The notes under the pieces are model-generated. The model was not told the origin of the DNA and searched no databases. It saw only the letters and a list, made by a program, of their open reading frames with translations. Shown here piece by piece: positions 8,678-10,197 of a stretch of 10,197 nt of DNA. Positions within the stretch are counted from its first letter, which is position 1. Every line of letters begins with the position of its first letter. The stretch spans positions 44,329 to 54,525 of the forward strand of contig DOZO01000030.1 of assembly GCA_003517965.1 (NCBI GenBank). Direction: 5' to 3'. Position numbers and translations under genes: made by a program. The DNA is from Desulfobulbaceae bacterium. GTDB taxonomy: Bacteria > Desulfobacterota > Desulfobulbia > Desulfobulbales > Desulfurivibrionaceae.

Positions 8678-8697
8678 TGAATTTTCTCGCAAATTCA
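8678..8697. repeat. Inverted repeat upstream of the sigma-54 promoter
   Basis: TGAATTT (8678-8684) and AAATTCA (8691-8697) are perfect inverted arms around a 6-base spacer, ending 13 bases before the -24 element. The site is AT-rich and sits between the candidate enhancer repeats and the promoter. That is where a DNA-bending protein or a second regulator could bind. I see no clean IHF consensus. A chance palindrome of this size in a 270-base gap cannot be excluded. Confidence 0.45.
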
Positions 8698-8710
8698 ATA
8701 CTCCACATTG

Positions 8711-8726
8711 TGGCATGTCTGTTGCA
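8711..8726 (+). promoter_or_regulatory. Sigma-54 (RpoN) promoter for the YeeE/YedE pair
   Basis: TGGCATGTCTGTTGCA matches the sigma-54 consensus (TGGCAC, then G, four bases and TTGC) at all but one base, with the invariant GG and GC exactly 10 bases apart. A start about 12 bases past the GC would lie near 8737, giving a leader of about 60 bases before ATG 8796, with its ribosome site GGAGGAG at 8787-8793. Sigma-54 promoters need an NtrC-type activator, and one is encoded immediately upstream. Confidence 0.88.
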
Positions 8727-8795
8727 TTGACCCTTGGCTGATGTCGATGTGCGGAGATACCGCAACTTTTTAATAAAAGCAGGAACGGAGGAGAG

Positions 8796-9314
8796 ATGAA
8801 CGAAAAAAACGCGATCTCGGAGCTGTTTGCCAAGCCGCTTGACCCCACCTACGCGATGATCATCATCGCCATTGCCAATGGTTTTTTCTTCGCCATTGTC
8901 GAGGCCTGGACGGTAGGTGGTGGGGAGGGGGCCATGACCGGCCTGCTGGCCCAGGCACTTTTTGGGCCAACTCTGGCTGAGAGGTTGCCGTTCTGGTCGG
9001 GGAGAACGGTCTATATCAGCCCCTTCTACTGGAAGATCTTTATCAGTTTGGGCATGTGCTTCGGCTCTTTTGTCGCGGCAGTGCTGTCGAAGGAATTCTT
9101 TATCAGAATGCCCAAGAAGATGAGTGAGTGGGTGCTTATTACTGTTGGTGGGCTCCTGATGGGGATTGGTATCCGGCTTGCCCTTGTTTGCAATGTGAGC
9201 ACCTTTTTTGGAGCCACTCCCCAACTTTCCCTGGCCGGATACTTCGCCATTATCGGTATCCTGGCTGGTGCTTATGTGGGCAGTATGATCTATCAAAAAA
9301 TTATGGAAATGTGA
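8796..9314 (+). CDS. YeeE/YedE family membrane protein, first half (putative thiosulfate/sulfur transport)
   Basis: A 172-residue membrane protein with about four hydrophobic segments (near 20-36, 79-97, 112-131 and 146-166). The stretch GIGIRLALVCNVSTFFGATPQLSLAGY (123-149) matches a signature of the YeeE/YedE (DUF395) family, with a conserved Cys at 132. In TsuA, the characterised relative, conserved cysteines line the path for thiosulfate. Half-size members usually come as adjacent pairs, and the second half is encoded at 9432-10079. ATG 8796 has an excellent ribosome site (GGAGGAG, 8787-8793), and expression is probably driven by the sigma-54 promoter at 8711. The substrate is not proven by the sequence; thiosulfate or another reduced sulfur species is the best guess from the family. 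Confidence 0.88.
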   Translation: MNEKNAISELFAKPLDPTYAMIIIAIANGFFFAIVEAWTVGGGEGAMTGLLAQALFGPTLAERLPFWSGRTVYISPFYWKIFISLGMCFGSFVAAVLSKEFFIRMPKKMSEWVLITVGGLLMGIGIRLALVCNVSTFFGATPQLSLAGYFAIIGILAGAYVGSMIYQKIMEM

Positions 9315-9431
9315 TGAACTCGCAATAAAGGAAAGCGGTCAAAGGTTCGCAACACAAATTAAACTGATTATTAATAAATACCCGTTGTAATCGCGGTTGC
9401 ATGCGATTTCAACAAATGTAGGGGGTAATGG
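9315..9431. other. AT-rich gap between the YeeE/YedE halves
   Basis: These 117 bases contain no gene. They contain the inverted repeat at 9389-9408 and, upstream of it, a weak sigma-70-like pair: TTCGCA (9346-9351) and TATTAA (9369-9374) with 17 bases between, each matching 4 of 6 consensus bases. AGGGGG just before 9426 can serve as the ribosome site for ATG 9432. The second transporter gene may therefore have its own weak promoter besides read-through from 8711; this is speculative. Confidence 0.35.
9389..9408. repeat. Inverted repeat before the second YeeE/YedE gene
   Basis: AATCGC (9389-9394) and GCGATT (9403-9408) are perfect arms around an 8-base loop (GGTTGCAT). No run of T follows, so it does not look like a terminator. 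It may be an operator, an mRNA hairpin that tunes the ratio of the two transporter halves, or chance. The loop repeats the TTGCAT found in the upstream repeats at 8566-8600. Confidence 0.4.
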
Positions 9432-10079
9432 ATGGAACTCTATCACAGCGTCGATGTAACCCTATGGGGTTCGATCGTCATAACCTTTTTTTTCGGCAGC
9501 CTGATCGGCTTCCTCTTTCAGCGCAGTCGCTTCTGCAACGCCTCGGCCTTGCGTGATGCCATCTTGTTCAAGTCTTTCCGGAACACCAAGCCTCTGCTGG
9601 TAGGGATGATGATCACCACCTTCATCTTTACCGCCTGGGTAAGTGTGGGCCAAGGCAATATGATTAACTTGAAGGCTGGGCTTTACACGGTGGTTGGGCT
9701 TTTTCTCTTTGGAATCGGCATGATTCTGGCTGGAGCCTGCACCGTAACCACCTGGGTTAAGGCTGGAGAGGGCAATATCGGGGCCTGGTGGGCGCTGCTT
9801 TTCACCTTTATAGGGATGTTTCTCTATTCTTTTATCTGGAACGATCTGCGCTGGCCGATGGAGGAGATTCTCCTCACCAACAGCCCGCGCTGGGAGGTCT
9901 TTCACTTCGGCTACGGCAACGCCCAGACCATACAGGAGCAAACCGGTATTCCGGCTATCTTTTTCGGCCTGCTGCAGATCGGCGCCTTGGGCTTGATCTA
10001 CAAGAAGATTCTTGATCACGAGAAAAAGGTTCGCAAACACAAGGAAAAGGCGATTCCGGAGATTGGCATCGGCTGTTAG
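9432..10079 (+). CDS. YeeE/YedE family membrane protein, second half (putative thiosulfate/sulfur transport)
   Basis: A 215-residue membrane protein with about five hydrophobic segments. Two family signatures are clear: GFLFQRSRFCNASALRDAIL (26-45, with C35) and GIGMILAGACTVTTWVKAGEGNIGAW (94-119, with C103). Both cysteines are of the type proposed to handle the sulfur substrate in TsuA-like proteins. A charged C-terminal tail (about 191-209, rich in Lys and His) is probably cytoplasmic and ends in a Cys (IGIGC). ATG 9432 is used because it opens the family reading frame; the overlapping ATG at 9428 is in another frame. With the protein at 8796-9314 it would complete a two-part transporter. 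No TusA- or DsrE-like gene follows within the 118 bases left in the window. Confidence 0.9.
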   Translation: MELYHSVDVTLWGSIVITFFFGSLIGFLFQRSRFCNASALRDAILFKSFRNTKPLLVGMMITTFIFTAWVSVGQGNMINLKAGLYTVVGLFLFGIGMILAGACTVTTWVKAGEGNIGAWWALLFTFIGMFLYSFIWNDLRWPMEEILLTNSPRWEVFHFGYGNAQTIQEQTGIPAIFFGLLQIGALGLIYKKILDHEKKVRKHKEKAIPEIGIGC

Positions 10080-10197
10080 TTAGTGTCGGGCGGCAGATTT
10101 AGTAACTACTCAGCTTGATGCCGGAATTGAACAAAAGCCACGGAATGTAACTGCTCAGCAGTGCCGCAGATGCGCGAAAGAGGCCTGCGAAGTGTGC
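10080..10197. repeat. Non-coding tail with a near-direct repeat
   Basis: No gene is visible after the stop at 10079. GTAACTACTCAGC (10102-10114) recurs as GTAACTGCTCAGC (10147-10159), 12 of 13 bases identical with a 45-base period. The second copy overlaps a small palindrome, CTGCT-C-AGCAG (10151-10161). It could be the edge of a mobile or dispersed repeat element that continues past the window, or a regulatory region for the next gene; the sequence shown cannot tell. Confidence 0.4.

Noticed and set aside
8492..8848. Small open frames in the 8526-8795 gap on both strands
   Set aside because: They have no ribosome site or recognisable motif, and overlap the promoter and repeat structures.
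9386..9402. Second sigma-54 promoter before the second YeeE/YedE gene (TTGCAT at the -12 position)
   Set aside because: The base pair at -24 is GT instead of the invariant GG, and the rest of the -24 element does not match.

Overview
The window looks like a piece of a sulfur-cycling, anaerobic or facultatively anaerobic Desulfobacterota-type (former deltaproteobacterial) genome. This rests on gene content only: a quinol:cytochrome c oxidoreductase coupled to a multiheme cytochrome, two NtrC-type sigma-54 activators, a PhnD-like sensor protein and a pair of YeeE/YedE (thiosulfate-type) membrane proteins. Every gene is on the + strand. No tRNA, rRNA, CRISPR array or complete insertion sequence was seen.

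Layout. (1) 1-1131 is the 3' part of an NtrC-family response regulator whose start lies before the window. (2) 1121-4622 holds four tightly packed redox genes: a subunit IV-like C-terminal half of cytochrome b, a Rieske protein, a b6-like N-terminal half of cytochrome b with the cysteine that binds haem c_i in b6f-type complexes, and a membrane-anchored multihaem cytochrome c with eight CXXCH sites plus one CX4CH and a possible CX9CH. (3) 4619-8525 holds a sensing module: a PhnD-like periplasmic binding protein, a HAMP-PAS histidine kinase and a full-length NtrC-type regulator. From 1121 to 8525 all genes overlap or abut, so they are probably one operon, possibly including the first regulator.

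(4) 8526-8795 is a non-coding regulatory region. It has a near-perfect sigma-54 promoter (8711-8726), two tandem 17-base repeats with a palindromic core about 110-145 bases further upstream, where an NtrC-type activator would bind, and an inverted repeat between them. (5) 8796-10079 holds two half-size YeeE/YedE membrane proteins, the likely target of that promoter. (6) 10080-10197 has no gene, only a near-direct repeat.

Working model (inference): the PhnD-like protein presents a periplasmic ligand, plausibly a sulfur oxyanion by analogy with the fused PhnD-kinase TtrS, to the kinase. The kinase phosphorylates the NtrC-type regulator, which activates the sigma-54 promoter of the YeeE/YedE pair and perhaps the operon itself. 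The b6c-type complex passes electrons between the quinone pool and the multihaem cytochrome in the periplasm. The least ordinary points are the order of the split cytochrome b genes, the haem c_i cysteine, the odd haem-binding spacings, and the physical linkage of respiratory complex, split sensor and sulfur transporter.
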